The translations under genes and the position numbers were made by a program. This document shows, in pieces, positions 1 to 7,931 of a stretch of DNA of 64,000 bases; position 1 is the first letter of the stretch; each line of letters begins with the position of its first letter. Source of the DNA: Ideonella margarita (GTDB taxonomy: Bacteria > Pseudomonadota > Gammaproteobacteria > Burkholderiales > Burkholderiaceae_C); assembly GCF_038066635.1 (NCBI RefSeq), contig NZ_JBBUTI010000006.1, positions 62,001 through 126,000 on the forward strand. Direction: 5' to 3'. A model generated the notes under the pieces. The model did not search any database. It saw nothing but the letters and a program-made list of their open reading frames with translations, and was not told where the DNA came from.

Positions 1-178
1 TGATGCCGAAGCGCTCGCGCAGACGCTGCGCCTGCTCGGCGAAGGGCTCGACCACGGTGATCGACGTTGCCGGCTGGCCGGCCGACAGCAAGCCGCCGAT
101 GACAGCGCTGGCCATGTTGCCGCCACCGATGAAGGCCACGCCAGACGCGCGGTCAGGGGAAGGATTTGCAGTGTTCAT
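1..178 (-). CDS. proC: Pyrroline-5-carboxylate reductase, N-terminal part (cut by window edge)
   Basis: The reverse strand from the ATG at 178 reads an N-terminal Rossmann start, GVAFIGGGNMASAVIGGLL, followed by a TSITVVEP segment. This is the NAD(P)H-binding start typical of ProC, which catalyses the last step of proline synthesis in the cytoplasm. Only about 59 codons are present; the rest lies left of the window. It is divergent from gdhA across a 177-bp gap. The fragment is short, but the GGGNMA motif and its spacing are characteristic. Confidence 0.85.
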   Translation of the reverse strand, partial: MNTANPSPDRASGVAFIGGGNMASAVIGGLLSAGQPATSITVVEPFAEQAQRLRERFGI

Positions 179-232
179 GCCCGGAGTTTAGGGGGTCATG
201 CAAAGAGGCAATGACGGCATTGGACTGGGGTT

Positions 233-247
233 ATGCAAATCTTGCAT
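233..247. promoter_or_regulatory. Palindrome in the proC/gdhA divergent gap
   Basis: ATGCAA-ATC-TTGCAT is a perfect 6-3-6 inverted repeat. It contains a T-N11-A core of the kind bound by LysR-type regulators; 15-bp palindromes of this sort also fit Lrp/AsnC regulators. It lies about 110 bp before gdhA and 55 bp before proC. The regulator is not identified. Confidence 0.35.
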
Positions 248-355
248 GTGCCTCCGTGACAAATTCGGCCTGCCCGGATCTAGAGTCCGCACCCATGCAG
301 ACAACGCCGGCTCACGAGGCTTGGCCGGGGCTGCTTGAACCCTTAGGAGACACAC

Positions 356-1630
356 ATGAACGCACCTTTGTCCTTTGTCCACCCCACCGCTGACAGCCCC
401 TGGGGCACCTACCTGATGCAGGTGGACCGCGTGGCCCCGTACCTCGGCCACCTCGCCCGCTGGATCGACACCCTCAAGCGCCCGAAGCGCGCGCTGATCG
501 TCGACATCCCCATCGAGCTGGACGACGGCACCGTGGCCCACTTCGAGGGCTACCGCGTGCAGCACAACATGTCGCGCGGCCCGGGCAAGGGTGGCGTGCG
601 TTACCACCCCGACGTGACGCTGGAAGAAGTGATGGCCCTGTCGGCCTGGATGAGCGTGAAGAACGCCGCGGTGAACCTGCCGTACGGCGGCGCCAAGGGC
701 GGTATCCGGGTTGATCCGAAGAAGCTGTCGCACAAGGAGCTGGAGCGCATGACGCGCCGCTACACCAGCGAGATCGGCATCATCATCGGCCCGCAGCAAG
801 ACATTCCGGCACCGGACGTGAACACCAACCCGCAGATCATGGCGTGGATGATGGACACGTACTCGATGAACACCGGCACCACCGCCACCGGCGTGGTCAC
901 CGGCAAGCCGATCCACCTCGGTGGCTCGCTGGGCCGCGTCAAGGCCACCGGCCGCGGCGTGTTCGTCACCGGCCGTGAAGCCGCCCGCCGCATCAACCTG
1001 GAACTGAACGGCGCCCGCGTCGCGGTGCAGGGTTTTGGCAACGTGGGCTCGGCTGCGGCAGAGCTGTTCGTGCAGGCCGGCTCGAAGATCGTGGCAGCGC
1101 AAGACCACACCGGCACCATCTACAACGACAAGGGCCTGGACCTGGCTGAACTCATCCCGCACGTGAAGGCCACGGGCGGTGTGGGCGGCTTCAAGGGCGC
1201 CGACGTGATGAAGTCGGAAGAGTTCTGGGACGTCAACTGCGACATCCTGATCCCGGCTGCCCTGGAAGGCCAGATCACCGCTGACCGCGCGAACCGCGTG
1301 AAGGCCAAGCTGGTGCTGGAAGGCGCCAACGGCCCGACCGTGCCGAGCGCCGACGACATACTCGCCGAGCGTGGCGTTCTGGTGGTGCCCGACGTGATCT
1401 GCAACGCCGGTGGCGTGACGGTCTCGTACTTCGAATGGGTGCAGGACTTCTCCAGCTTCTTCTGGACCGAAGACGAGATCAATGTCCGCCTGGACAAGAT
1501 CATGGTCGGCGCCCTGAAGCGCATCTGGGAAGTGGCAGACCAGCACCGCATCACCCTGCGCACCGCCACCTTCGCCGTGGCCTGCGAGCGCATCCTGACG
1601 GCGCGTGAAGAGCGCGGTCTGTACCCTTGA
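356..1630 (+). CDS. gdhA: Glu/Leu/Phe/Val dehydrogenase family, probable glutamate dehydrogenase
   Basis: The 424-residue protein has the N-terminal substrate domain with GGVRYHPDVT and the catalytic-lysine motif LPYGGAKGGIRVDP. The C-terminal dinucleotide-binding domain carries GFGNVGSAAAELF. Length and motifs match hexameric bacterial glutamate dehydrogenase, which interconverts 2-oxoglutarate plus ammonia and glutamate. A strong AGGAGA ribosome-binding site at 345-350 supports the ATG at 356. A rho-independent terminator follows at 1693. Leucine or phenylalanine dehydrogenase is possible on family grounds, but length and motif context favour glutamate. Confidence 0.88.
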   Translation: MNAPLSFVHPTADSPWGTYLMQVDRVAPYLGHLARWIDTLKRPKRALIVDIPIELDDGTVAHFEGYRVQHNMSRGPGKGGVRYHPDVTLEEVMALSAWMSVKNAAVNLPYGGAKGGIRVDPKKLSHKELERMTRRYTSEIGIIIGPQQDIPAPDVNTNPQIMAWMMDTYSMNTGTTATGVVTGKPIHLGGSLGRVKATGRGVFVTGREAARRINLELNGARVAVQGFGNVGSAAAELFVQAGSKIVAAQDHTGTIYNDKGLDLAELIPHVKATGGVGGFKGADVMKSEEFWDVNCDILIPAALEGQITADRANRVKAKLVLEGANGPTVPSADDILAERGVLVVPDVICNAGGVTVSYFEWVQDFSSFFWTEDEINVRLDKIMVGALKRIWEVADQHRITLRTATFAVACERILTAREERGLYP

Positions 1631-1692
1631 GGTGACACCACCTCGTTGCTTGAAGCCGTGATGCAGTGATGCACTGCGGCGTCATCGACAGC

Positions 1693-1717
1693 AGCCACCC
1701 CGCGGGGTGGCTTTTTT
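1693..1717. terminator. Rho-independent terminator after gdhA, shared with dsbD
   Basis: A 9-bp perfect stem (AGCCACCCC / GGGGTGGCT, 2-nt loop) is followed by a run of T. It lies between the convergent 3' ends of gdhA and dsbD and may serve both. The T-run favours the plus strand. Confidence 0.85.
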
Positions 1718-1723
1718 CATGCG

Positions 1724-3691
1724 TCAGCGCAACACGCGATCAAGGTGGGCGCTGAAGTCAGCGGCATTGACGAAGCCCACCACCTGGTGCTGCCGCAGCT
1801 CTTGTCCGGCTCCGTCGAAGAAGGCGATGCCGGGCGGGCCGAACAAACCGAGCCGGCGCAGCAGGGCGCGGTCGGCCTCGCTGTGCGCGGTGACGTCGGC
1901 CTGCAGCAACTCGAAGCGGGCCATGCGCCGCTGCACCTCGGGCTCGCTGAAGGTGAAGCGCTGCATTTCCTCGCAGGCGGTGCACCAGTCAGCCGACACA
2001 TCCAGCAGCACCGGCTTGCCGGCCTGGCGCATGCGCTGCTCCAGCTCGGCCAGGGAGGCCACACGCTCGAAGCGCGGATGACCACCGGCAGGCAACGCGC
2101 GGGCATCGAGGGCGCCGTTCGCCGTGGCTGCGTTGGCCGCCGAATGCGCCGCCACCAGGTGCGACAAGGGCTGCCACGGATCACGTCCACCGGAGAGCAC
2201 GCCGAACAGCTGCGCACCGCCCAGCAGCGCCAGCATCACCCCGGCCAGCTTGCCCAGCAGGCGGGGCGCCGCCACGGGGCGCGGCAGGCTCTCGAACGTA
2301 CCGAGCGCCGTGGCACCGCCCAAGGCCAGTGCCGCCCAACCCACCACCACCACCGGGGGCGGCAGCGCGGGCGACACCATCCACCAGGCCACCGCCAGCA
2401 GCAGCATGCCGAATGCATGCTTCACGCCCGTCATCCAGGCGCCGGCACGCGGCAGCAAGGCTCCGGCCGACAGGCCCACCAGCAGCAGCGGCACGCTCAT
2501 GCCCATGGCCAGGCTGAACAGCGCCACCGAGCCCAGCAGCACATCGCGCGTCTGGCCGATGTAGAGCAGCGCACCGGCCAAAGGCGCTGCCACACACGGC
2601 CCCACCATCAGCGCCGACAAGCCGCCCATCACGAACACGCCCGCCCATTGCCCACCGGGCAATCGGTTCGACGCGCCCATCAGTCCGGATTGCCAGCTGG
2701 CCGGCAGTTGCAGCTCGTAAAAGCCGAACATCGACAGCGACAGGCCCGCCAGCAACAAGCCGAAGGCGCCCAGCACCCACGGGTTCTGCAGGTAGGCCGC
2801 CAGGCCTTCGCCCATCAGCCCGGCCACCACGCCCAAGGCGGTGTAGACCAGCGCCATGCCGAGCGCGTAGGCCATCGACATCGCCAGGCCGCGGCGCCGC
2901 GACGGCGTGCCGCCCTGGCCCACGATGATCGACGACAGGATGGGCACCATCGGCAACACGCAGGGCGTGAACGACAGCAGCAAACCCGCCAGCAGGAACA
3001 GGCCCGCCACCGTGGGCAGGTGCCCGCCCCGCAAGGCGCCATCGATGCGCGCGGCGGCACCACCGGGGCCGGCGTCGTCAGCCGGTGGCTGGCTCACCGT
3101 GGGTGTGGACGTGGACGTGGCGGTGGCTGGCCCGCGGTGCGGGGGCGGTTGCGGCATGTCTTCCGGCTCAGGCACCAGGCTGATGCGCCAGGCGCTGCCG
3201 GCTGCATCCGGTGCCTGCAGGCGCCAGCGCTGGGTTTGCGGCGGGTAGCACAGGCCCGCATCGGCACAGCCCTGGCTGGTGACACTGAGCTGCCACACCG
3301 GCGCCGTTTGCAGCACCGGCACGCGCATCGCCACCCGGCCCTCCAGCACCTCCACATCGCGCTGCAGGTTGTCGTCGTGCACCCGCTTTCCCTTCGGGGC
3401 CACCCAGGTGCCCAGGCGCACGCCAGCATCCACCGTGTCCACGGCGATCTTCTCGCGGTAAAGGTGATAACCGGGCGCCACCTGCCACTGCAGGTCCACC
3501 GCACCGTCAGGCCGGGCCAACGCGGTGGCGGCGAAGGCCTGCTCGGGGGGCAGGAAGGTGTCGGTGGCCGCGATGGCCGCGGTGTTGGCTGCCATGGCAA
3601 CAACCGCAAACGCCAGCCCACCGAACCACTGCCTCAAACCCCGGCTCAAACGTACCGGGCCCAACATCAACACGCCGCACGCAGATCGCAT
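1724..3691 (-). CDS. dsbD: Thiol:disulfide interchange protein DsbD
   Basis: About 655 residues. After a signal segment comes a periplasmic alpha domain with the SQGCADAGLCYPP cysteine pair. An eight-helix membrane domain follows, with cysteines in FTPCVLPMVP and MVGPCVAAP. The C-terminal thioredoxin domain carries DWCTACEEM at about residues 568-576. DsbD moves electrons from cytoplasmic thioredoxin across the inner membrane to periplasmic thiol proteins. I chose the ATG at 3691 because GGAGGA sits just upstream, inside the end of apbE; a longer reading to 3733 lacks such a site. The 25-bp overlap with apbE suggests translational coupling, so it may supply reductant to the TlpA-like protein of the same operon. 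Confidence 0.93.
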   Translation of the reverse strand: MRSACGVLMLGPVRLSRGLRQWFGGLAFAVVAMAANTAAIAATDTFLPPEQAFAATALARPDGAVDLQWQVAPGYHLYREKIAVDTVDAGVRLGTWVAPKGKRVHDDNLQRDVEVLEGRVAMRVPVLQTAPVWQLSVTSQGCADAGLCYPPQTQRWRLQAPDAAGSAWRISLVPEPEDMPQPPPHRGPATATSTSTPTVSQPPADDAGPGGAAARIDGALRGGHLPTVAGLFLLAGLLLSFTPCVLPMVPILSSIIVGQGGTPSRRRGLAMSMAYALGMALVYTALGVVAGLMGEGLAAYLQNPWVLGAFGLLLAGLSLSMFGFYELQLPASWQSGLMGASNRLPGGQWAGVFVMGGLSALMVGPCVAAPLAGALLYIGQTRDVLLGSVALFSLAMGMSVPLLLVGLSAGALLPRAGAWMTGVKHAFGMLLLAVAWWMVSPALPPPVVVVGWAALALGGATALGTFESLPRPVAAPRLLGKLAGVMLALLGGAQLFGVLSGGRDPWQPLSHLVAAHSAANAATANGALDARALPAGGHPRFERVASLAELEQRMRQAGKPVLLDVSADWCTACEEMQRFTFSEPEVQRRMARFELLQADVTAHSEADRALLRRLGLFGPPGIAFFDGAGQELRQHQVVGFVNAADFSAHLDRVLR

Positions 3692-4638
3692 CGTGTGTCC
3701 TCCGAAGTAAAGAGGTGGCCGTGCGCATCGCAAGCCACAAAATCAACGCCCTGCTCCCGCAGGAAGTCCGGGGCAGCGGGGCCGCTCAGCATGGCCACGG
3801 TGCACAGCGCACCCGCGGCCAGGCAGGCCGGCGCATGCACGCTGATGGACTGCCAGTCAGACACCGGCCAGCCGGTGCGCGGGTCAAGGATGTGGGCATA
3901 GCGGCGGCCCGCCACGTCAATGCAGCGCTCGTAGTCACCGCTGGTGGCCAGCGCGCCCTCCAGCAGCGGCCAGCTCACCAGGTTTTCACCGGGCTGGCGC
4001 GGATGCGCCACCGCCATCTGCCAGGCTTGCCCGTCGGGGCGCGGGCCCAGCACGCGCAGGTCGCCGCCCAGGTTCACCACGCCGCTGCACTGGCCGGCCT
4101 CGATCAGCAAGGTGGCCACACGGTCCACCGCGTACTCCTTGCCCAGACCGCCAAAGTCGATCTCCATGCCCGTGCGCGGCAGGCTGATGAACTCGCCATT
4201 CCAGGCGACGTCGGCCCAGCCGATCAGGCCGCAAACCTGCGCCAGACGCGCCGCATCGGGCACGCTGGCCTGCCTGAAATTCCAGGCCCGGCGCAGCACG
4301 CCGGAGGTGATGTCGAAACGGCCTTCACTGGCCCGCCAGAGCTGATCGGCAAAGTCGAGCAGGTGCGCGGTTTCCGCGTCCACCGCCACCACCTTGCCGG
4401 TGCCGGCCGCGCGGTTGATGCGGCTGACCACGCTGTCGTCCAGGTAGCGCGACCAGGCCTGCTCGATGCGCTGCACTTCCGCCAGCGCCAGCTCGGCCAA
4501 TGCCTGTGCGCGGGGCAGCGCCACGCCCGCCAGGTGCAGCCGGCAGGGCGAGCCCATGGCCATGAACTCGATCACCCACACCGGACCACCGGGGCCGGGC
4601 CGCAGGGTCAGAACTTGTGCGAGAGTCCGATTTGCCAT
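3667..4638 (-). CDS. apbE: FAD:protein FMN transferase ApbE
   Basis: The 323-residue protein has the ApbE family pattern: FMAMGSPCRLHL near the start, RFDITSGVLRRAW in the middle, EIDFGGLGKEYAVDRVA, VVNLGGDLRVLG, then the SGDYER and YAHILDPRTGWPV motifs. ApbE transfers FMN from FAD to a Ser/Thr of extracytoplasmic redox proteins. The gene overlaps both the preceding DUF3570 gene and the following dsbD, so all are probably co-translated. I see no clear N-terminal lipobox or signal peptide at this start, which is a point to check because most ApbE proteins act in the periplasm. Its target may be encoded in the same operon. Confidence 0.93.
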   Translation of the reverse strand: MANRTLAQVLTLRPGPGGPVWVIEFMAMGSPCRLHLAGVALPRAQALAELALAEVQRIEQAWSRYLDDSVVSRINRAAGTGKVVAVDAETAHLLDFADQLWRASEGRFDITSGVLRRAWNFRQASVPDAARLAQVCGLIGWADVAWNGEFISLPRTGMEIDFGGLGKEYAVDRVATLLIEAGQCSGVVNLGGDLRVLGPRPDGQAWQMAVAHPRQPGENLVSWPLLEGALATSGDYERCIDVAGRRYAHILDPRTGWPVSDWQSISVHAPACLAAGALCTVAMLSGPAAPDFLREQGVDFVACDAHGHLFTSEDTRCDLRAAC

Positions 4639-5741
4639 TGCAGTGCCTTCAGCAGGTCAACCCCGGGTGAACCTTGCCCGCCCAGGCGCCAGTCGGCGCG
4701 CTGCTCGTAGCGTTCCAGCTTCATGTCGGCGCCCCAGGCGGGGCTCCATTGCCAGGCCAGCTTCAGCCCCAAGCCAAATGCACCAAACGCCGACAGGCGC
4801 TGGTCGGTGCTGACATAGGTGGGTGTGCCATTCGGGCCGGGGTAAACGTTGACGTCGTCCACCGGGTCCACATAAAAATCGGCCGCACGCTGCGTGTGAT
4901 ATCTCAGCGACGGCGTCAACGTCCACTGCGCATTCAGCGGCTTTTCAACGTTCAGCTCCACCGTGTGCGCCTGCACGCCAAAGCTGTCGTGGTACAGCCG
5001 GTAGCTGCTGCGCACGGCAGCGGCCAGCGCGGGTGACCAGTGGTTCCAGCGCAGCAGCAGCACGCCGCTGTTGCGTTCACGCGGGCGCTCATCAAACAGC
5101 TTGTAAGGATCGCTGAAATAGCCCTTGCCCACCGACCAGGTCAGCGTGCCCTGCACCAGGTCGAGCGGGCTCAGCGCATGGGTCACGCCGACCTGCCATT
5201 CCACGGTGCGCTTGCGCTCATCCACCACCAGCTCATTCACCGGGTTGATGCGGTCACGCGACAAGCCGATGCCGGCGTTCCAGGTGGTGTTGTTGTCTTC
5301 GCTGGCGTGGGTGCCGGTGATCGACAGCGCGTTCGACACATAGTCGTGTTCGCCCGAATGCGAGAGGCCGATGCTCAGGCTCTGGCGCTCGAAGTAGCGG
5401 GTCAGTCGCACGTCACCGGCCACCCGGTCGTCGTGCATGCGGCTGGCGCCCGAGACGTCGGTGTAGTAACGCGGCGAAGCGCCCGACACATCGTCATACG
5501 TGAGCGAGCCTTCCACCGCCCATTGCCGCCCCAGCGGTGTCAGCAGGTAGAACGACGGCGACTTGACGCTGAGGCGGTCCAGGCCCGGTTGCTTGTCCTG
5601 GTAGCCCGACATCTTCACCGCCACCAGGCTGTGCTCGGGGGCTTCCTCGGCCAGGGCCGCGGCCGGCATCACGCCGGGCAGCGCACAGGCGGCCAGCGTG
5701 AGTGCGCCAAAGGTGCGGCGGGTGTGGTCAGTTGCAGCCAC
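4608..5741 (-). CDS. DUF3570 family outer-membrane beta-barrel protein
   Basis: The 377-residue protein starts at GTG (5741), placed 6 nt after GGGGGAGG and overlapping the end of the DUF4266 gene. The N-terminus HTRRTFGALTLAACALPG looks like a twin-arginine or Sec signal. The rest shows alternating polar/hydrophobic strands and ends in GLSHKF, a C-terminal aromatic typical of outer-membrane barrels. Two copies of DVSGAS lie near residues 84-89 and 95-100. The first reads DDVSGAS and resembles the D-x-x-S/T-G/S-A-T/S flavinylation site used by ApbE. The family function is unknown; linkage to apbE, tlpA and dsbD suggests an envelope redox role. Confidence 0.85.
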   Translation of the reverse strand: MAATDHTRRTFGALTLAACALPGVMPAAALAEEAPEHSLVAVKMSGYQDKQPGLDRLSVKSPSFYLLTPLGRQWAVEGSLTYDDVSGASPRYYTDVSGASRMHDDRVAGDVRLTRYFERQSLSIGLSHSGEHDYVSNALSITGTHASEDNNTTWNAGIGLSRDRINPVNELVVDERKRTVEWQVGVTHALSPLDLVQGTLTWSVGKGYFSDPYKLFDERPRERNSGVLLLRWNHWSPALAAAVRSSYRLYHDSFGVQAHTVELNVEKPLNAQWTLTPSLRYHTQRAADFYVDPVDDVNVYPGPNGTPTYVSTDQRLSAFGAFGLGLKLAWQWSPAWGADMKLERYEQRADWRLGGQGSPGVDLLKALQWQIGLSHKF

Positions 5742-5973
5742 AGCCGCCTCCCCCCACGCCGGCGCCACCGGCAGCGGCTTCCTTGCTGGCGAAGATGTGC
5801 TGGCTGAAACGGCCCTCCAGCGGGTCGCCGTCCATGCGCATCGCCGAGCGGGCCAGGTCGCCCTTTTCCCAGGCTTGCGGCGGCGCAAGCTGGGCGCAGC
5901 CGGGCAGCACCAGCAGCGCGGCCAGCGCGGCGGCGGCGGTGGCCGGTCGGGTGAAGGTGGTGATCAATCTCAT
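5728..5973 (-). CDS. DUF4266 family small lipoprotein
   Basis: The 81-residue protein starts at the ATG at 5973, 5 nt after GGAG. It has a lipobox LVLPGC with the lipidated Cys at residue 26. A short conserved core contains WEKGDLARSAM and FSQHIFASKEAA. The tail GVGGGGCGCN has two cysteines at residues 78 and 80. This tail is the family hallmark. It has no known function and could bind metal, be a thiol substrate of the TlpA-like neighbour, or be a modified peptide tail. It overlaps the DUF3570 start by 14 bp and follows the TlpA-like gene by 16 bp. Confidence 0.85.
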   Translation of the reverse strand: MRLITTFTRPATAAAALAALLVLPGCAQLAPPQAWEKGDLARSAMRMDGDPLEGRFSQHIFASKEAAAGGAGVGGGGCGCN

Positions 5974-5989
5974 GGGCACTCCTGCAGAT

Positions 5990-6577
5990 TCACGTGGCGC
6001 TGCGGCCGCCGGTGGCGGCCATGCGGTTCAGGGCATCGGTGATGCGGGCTTCGAGCTCGGCCTTGTCGTCCGGGCGGAAGCCGCTGTGGGTCAGCAGCAC
6101 GCGGCCGTCGGGCCCGATCAGCACCGAGGTCGGCATGCCCTTCACGCCGTAGCGCTTGGGGGTGTCACCTTTGGGGTCGAACGCGACCTGGAAGCGGGCC
6201 GGGGTTTCGGCCAGGAACTTGTCTGCATCCGCGCTGCGGGCGTCCAGGTTCACACCCAGCACCTGCAGGCCGCGCGGGCCCAGGCGCGCCTGCACATCGT
6301 TCATCCAGGGAAACGATTGGCGGCAGGGGCCGCACCACGAGGCCCAGAAGTCGAGGTAGACCAGCTTGCCTTGCAGCTTCGAGAGCTGCACCCGGCCGGC
6401 GGGGCCATCGAGTTCGAAATCAGGGGCAGTTGCGCCAGGCTCGGGCGCTGCCAGCGCAGGGGCTTGGGCAGCCAGATTGGCCACCACGCCGGCCAGGCCG
6501 GCACGCATGGTCGAGACGGCCATCGGGGCCAGCAAGGTGGTGCGCAGCCAGGCGCGTCGGGGATGAGGGCGTTGCAT
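5990..6577 (-). CDS. TlpA-family periplasmic thioredoxin
   Basis: The 195-residue protein has an N-terminal signal or anchor rich in Ala and Arg. It is followed by a TlpA/ResA-like redoxin domain: GATAPDFELDG, then LDFWASWCGPCRQSFPWMN with the CGPC pair at residues 82-85. The cis-proline motif KGMPTSVLIG and DGRVLLTHSG follow. It is the first gene of a five-gene unit with DUF4266, DUF3570, apbE and dsbD. Its likely role is to reduce or protect thiols of those exported partners, with electrons from DsbD. That role is inferred from context. Confidence 0.9.
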   Translation of the reverse strand: MQRPHPRRAWLRTTLLAPMAVSTMRAGLAGVVANLAAQAPALAAPEPGATAPDFELDGPAGRVQLSKLQGKLVYLDFWASWCGPCRQSFPWMNDVQARLGPRGLQVLGVNLDARSADADKFLAETPARFQVAFDPKGDTPKRYGVKGMPTSVLIGPDGRVLLTHSGFRPDDKAELEARITDALNRMAATGGRSAT

Positions 6578-6625
6578 TGTGTTCGCTTGTGGGGTGGTGG
6601 TGGGGTGGCAGGGTGAAGGCGGTGA

Positions 6626-7849
6626 TCAGGCCGGCCGCTTGCGGCGGGCCCACAGCACGCCAACCGCTGCGGCGAGCATCAGCGCCCAGACCGGATCTAG
6701 GAGGGTGTGCGCGCTGCCCAGGGTGCAGCCGCCGCCACCGGTGTTGCTGTTGGCATCCGTGGTGTTGCCGGTGTTGCCGCCCGTGCTGCCACCGGTCGAG
6801 CCGCCGGTGGACGCCGCACTGGCCACGCCACTGACGCTGATGACCGCCGGGTTGGTGGCGTTGGACGCCGCCACGGTGACGCTGGCGGTGCGCGTGCCGG
6901 CCACCGTGGGCGTGAAGCTGACGATGACGGTGCAGCTGCTGCTGGCCGCCACCTGGCTGCCGGCTGTGCAGGTGCCGCCCAGGCTGTAGTCGGTGGCGTG
7001 GCTGCCGCCCAGGGTGACGCTGGTCAGGCTGGCCGCGGCCGTGCCGGTGTTGGCCAGCGTCAGGGTTTGGGCGGCGGCGGTGGTGCCCACGGTGGTGTCG
7101 GCAAAGCTCAGGCTGCTGACGTTGCCGCCCCAGCCCAGCAGGGCGGTGGCCGCGGTGGCGCCCGTGCCGGTCAGGGTGATCTTGCCCGGGCTGGTGCTGG
7201 CATTGCTGGTGATCGTGACGGTGCCCGTGGCGGCCCCTGCAGCGGCTGGCGCAAAGCCGGCGGTCAGGGTGCAGGCGGAGCCGACGGCGAGGCTGGCCGG
7301 GCAGTCGTGGCTCAGGCTGAAGCCCGTGCCCGACACCGTGATGGCACTGAGGGTGAGCGCTGCCGTGCCGCTGTTGGTGAGCGTGGCGGTGCGGCTGGCC
7401 GACAGGCCCACCGTGACGCTGCCAAACGCGAGGCTGGTGACGGAGAGCGTGGCCGCCGGCGCCGTGGCCACGGTGATGTAGGTGGCGGCGCGGCCGGTCT
7501 GCTGCGAGATGTAGGCCGCGAGGTCATTGAGTTCGCTGTCGCTGAGCTTGCCGCTCAGGAAGGTCATGTCGCCGACGCTCTGGATGCCGAGCTTGATGGT
7601 GGGGGCGCTGGCACCCGTGGCGATCTTGTTGCGATTGGCCGAAGGCGCGCTGCCGTGGCAGGCGGCGGCGGCGCAGGTCTGCTTGCCGGTGACGATGACC
7701 TTGCCGTAGAGCGTAGCGCCGTTGGTGGCATCTTGGGCCTGCGCGGCGGCCCACGGGGCCATCAGTGCGACCAGCGAGACCAGCGCCGCCAGCAGGCCCG
7801 ACGGCCGCCCGCGCCGGGGTGGATTCAAGGAGTGAGGCGAAGCGTGCAT
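6626..7849 (-). CDS. JDVT-CTERM anchored protein with cytochrome-like and choice-of-anchor-D domains
   Basis: The 407-residue exported protein starts at an ATG preceded by CTGGAG. After a signal peptide comes a small cytochrome-c-like region with CAAAACHG (CX4CH, not CX2CH) and a possible distal Met in VGDMTF. Two choice-of-anchor-D/ASPMA-type beta domains follow (LAFGSVTVG and LSFADTTVG repeats). Then come a Gly/Ser/Thr linker and a tail GGGGCTLG-x5-LLDPVWALML, ending in ARRKRPA. That tail fits the JDVT-CTERM sorting signal: Gly-Cys motif, transmembrane helix, basic end. The predicted processing protease is encoded just upstream at 7932-8297. Confidence 0.8.
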   Translation of the reverse strand: MHASPHSLNPPRRGRPSGLLAALVSLVALMAPWAAAQAQDATNGATLYGKVIVTGKQTCAAAACHGSAPSANRNKIATGASAPTIKLGIQSVGDMTFLSGKLSDSELNDLAAYISQQTGRAATYITVATAPAATLSVTSLAFGSVTVGLSASRTATLTNSGTAALTLSAITVSGTGFSLSHDCPASLAVGSACTLTAGFAPAAAGAATGTVTITSNASTSPGKITLTGTGATAATALLGWGGNVSSLSFADTTVGTTAAAQTLTLANTGTAAASLTSVTLGGSHATDYSLGGTCTAGSQVAASSSCTVIVSFTPTVAGTRTASVTVAASNATNPAVISVSGVASAASTGGSTGGSTGGNTGNTTDANSNTGGGGCTLGSAHTLLDPVWALMLAAAVGVLWARRKRPA

Positions 7850-7868
7850 GGGATCTCCAGGTCAGGCA

Positions 7869-7904
7869 GGGTGTGCGTGGGGGTGTGCATGAGGGTGTGC
7901 GTGT
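7869..7904. repeat. Three tandem copies of a 12-bp GGGTGTGCRTGN repeat
   Basis: Copies at 7869-7880, 7881-7892 and 7893-7904 differ only at one or two positions, and a degenerate partial copy (GGGTGG) follows. They fill most of the gap between the protease gene and its predicted substrate gene. They could be replication slippage or tandem regulator sites. Confidence 0.75.
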
Positions 7905-7931
7905 GGGTGGCGGTACCGGCGGTTTGCTGCG

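Noticed and set aside
1745..3901. A 718-codon plus-strand frame opposite dsbD and apbE
   Set aside because: The translation is Gln/His/Arg-rich with no family pattern, while the minus strand encodes complete DsbD and ApbE.
6626..7849. Repeat-like composition suggesting an adhesin or CRISPR-like array
   Set aside because: The repeats are protein-level choice-of-anchor-D domains of about 100 residues; there are no short DNA repeats with spacers.
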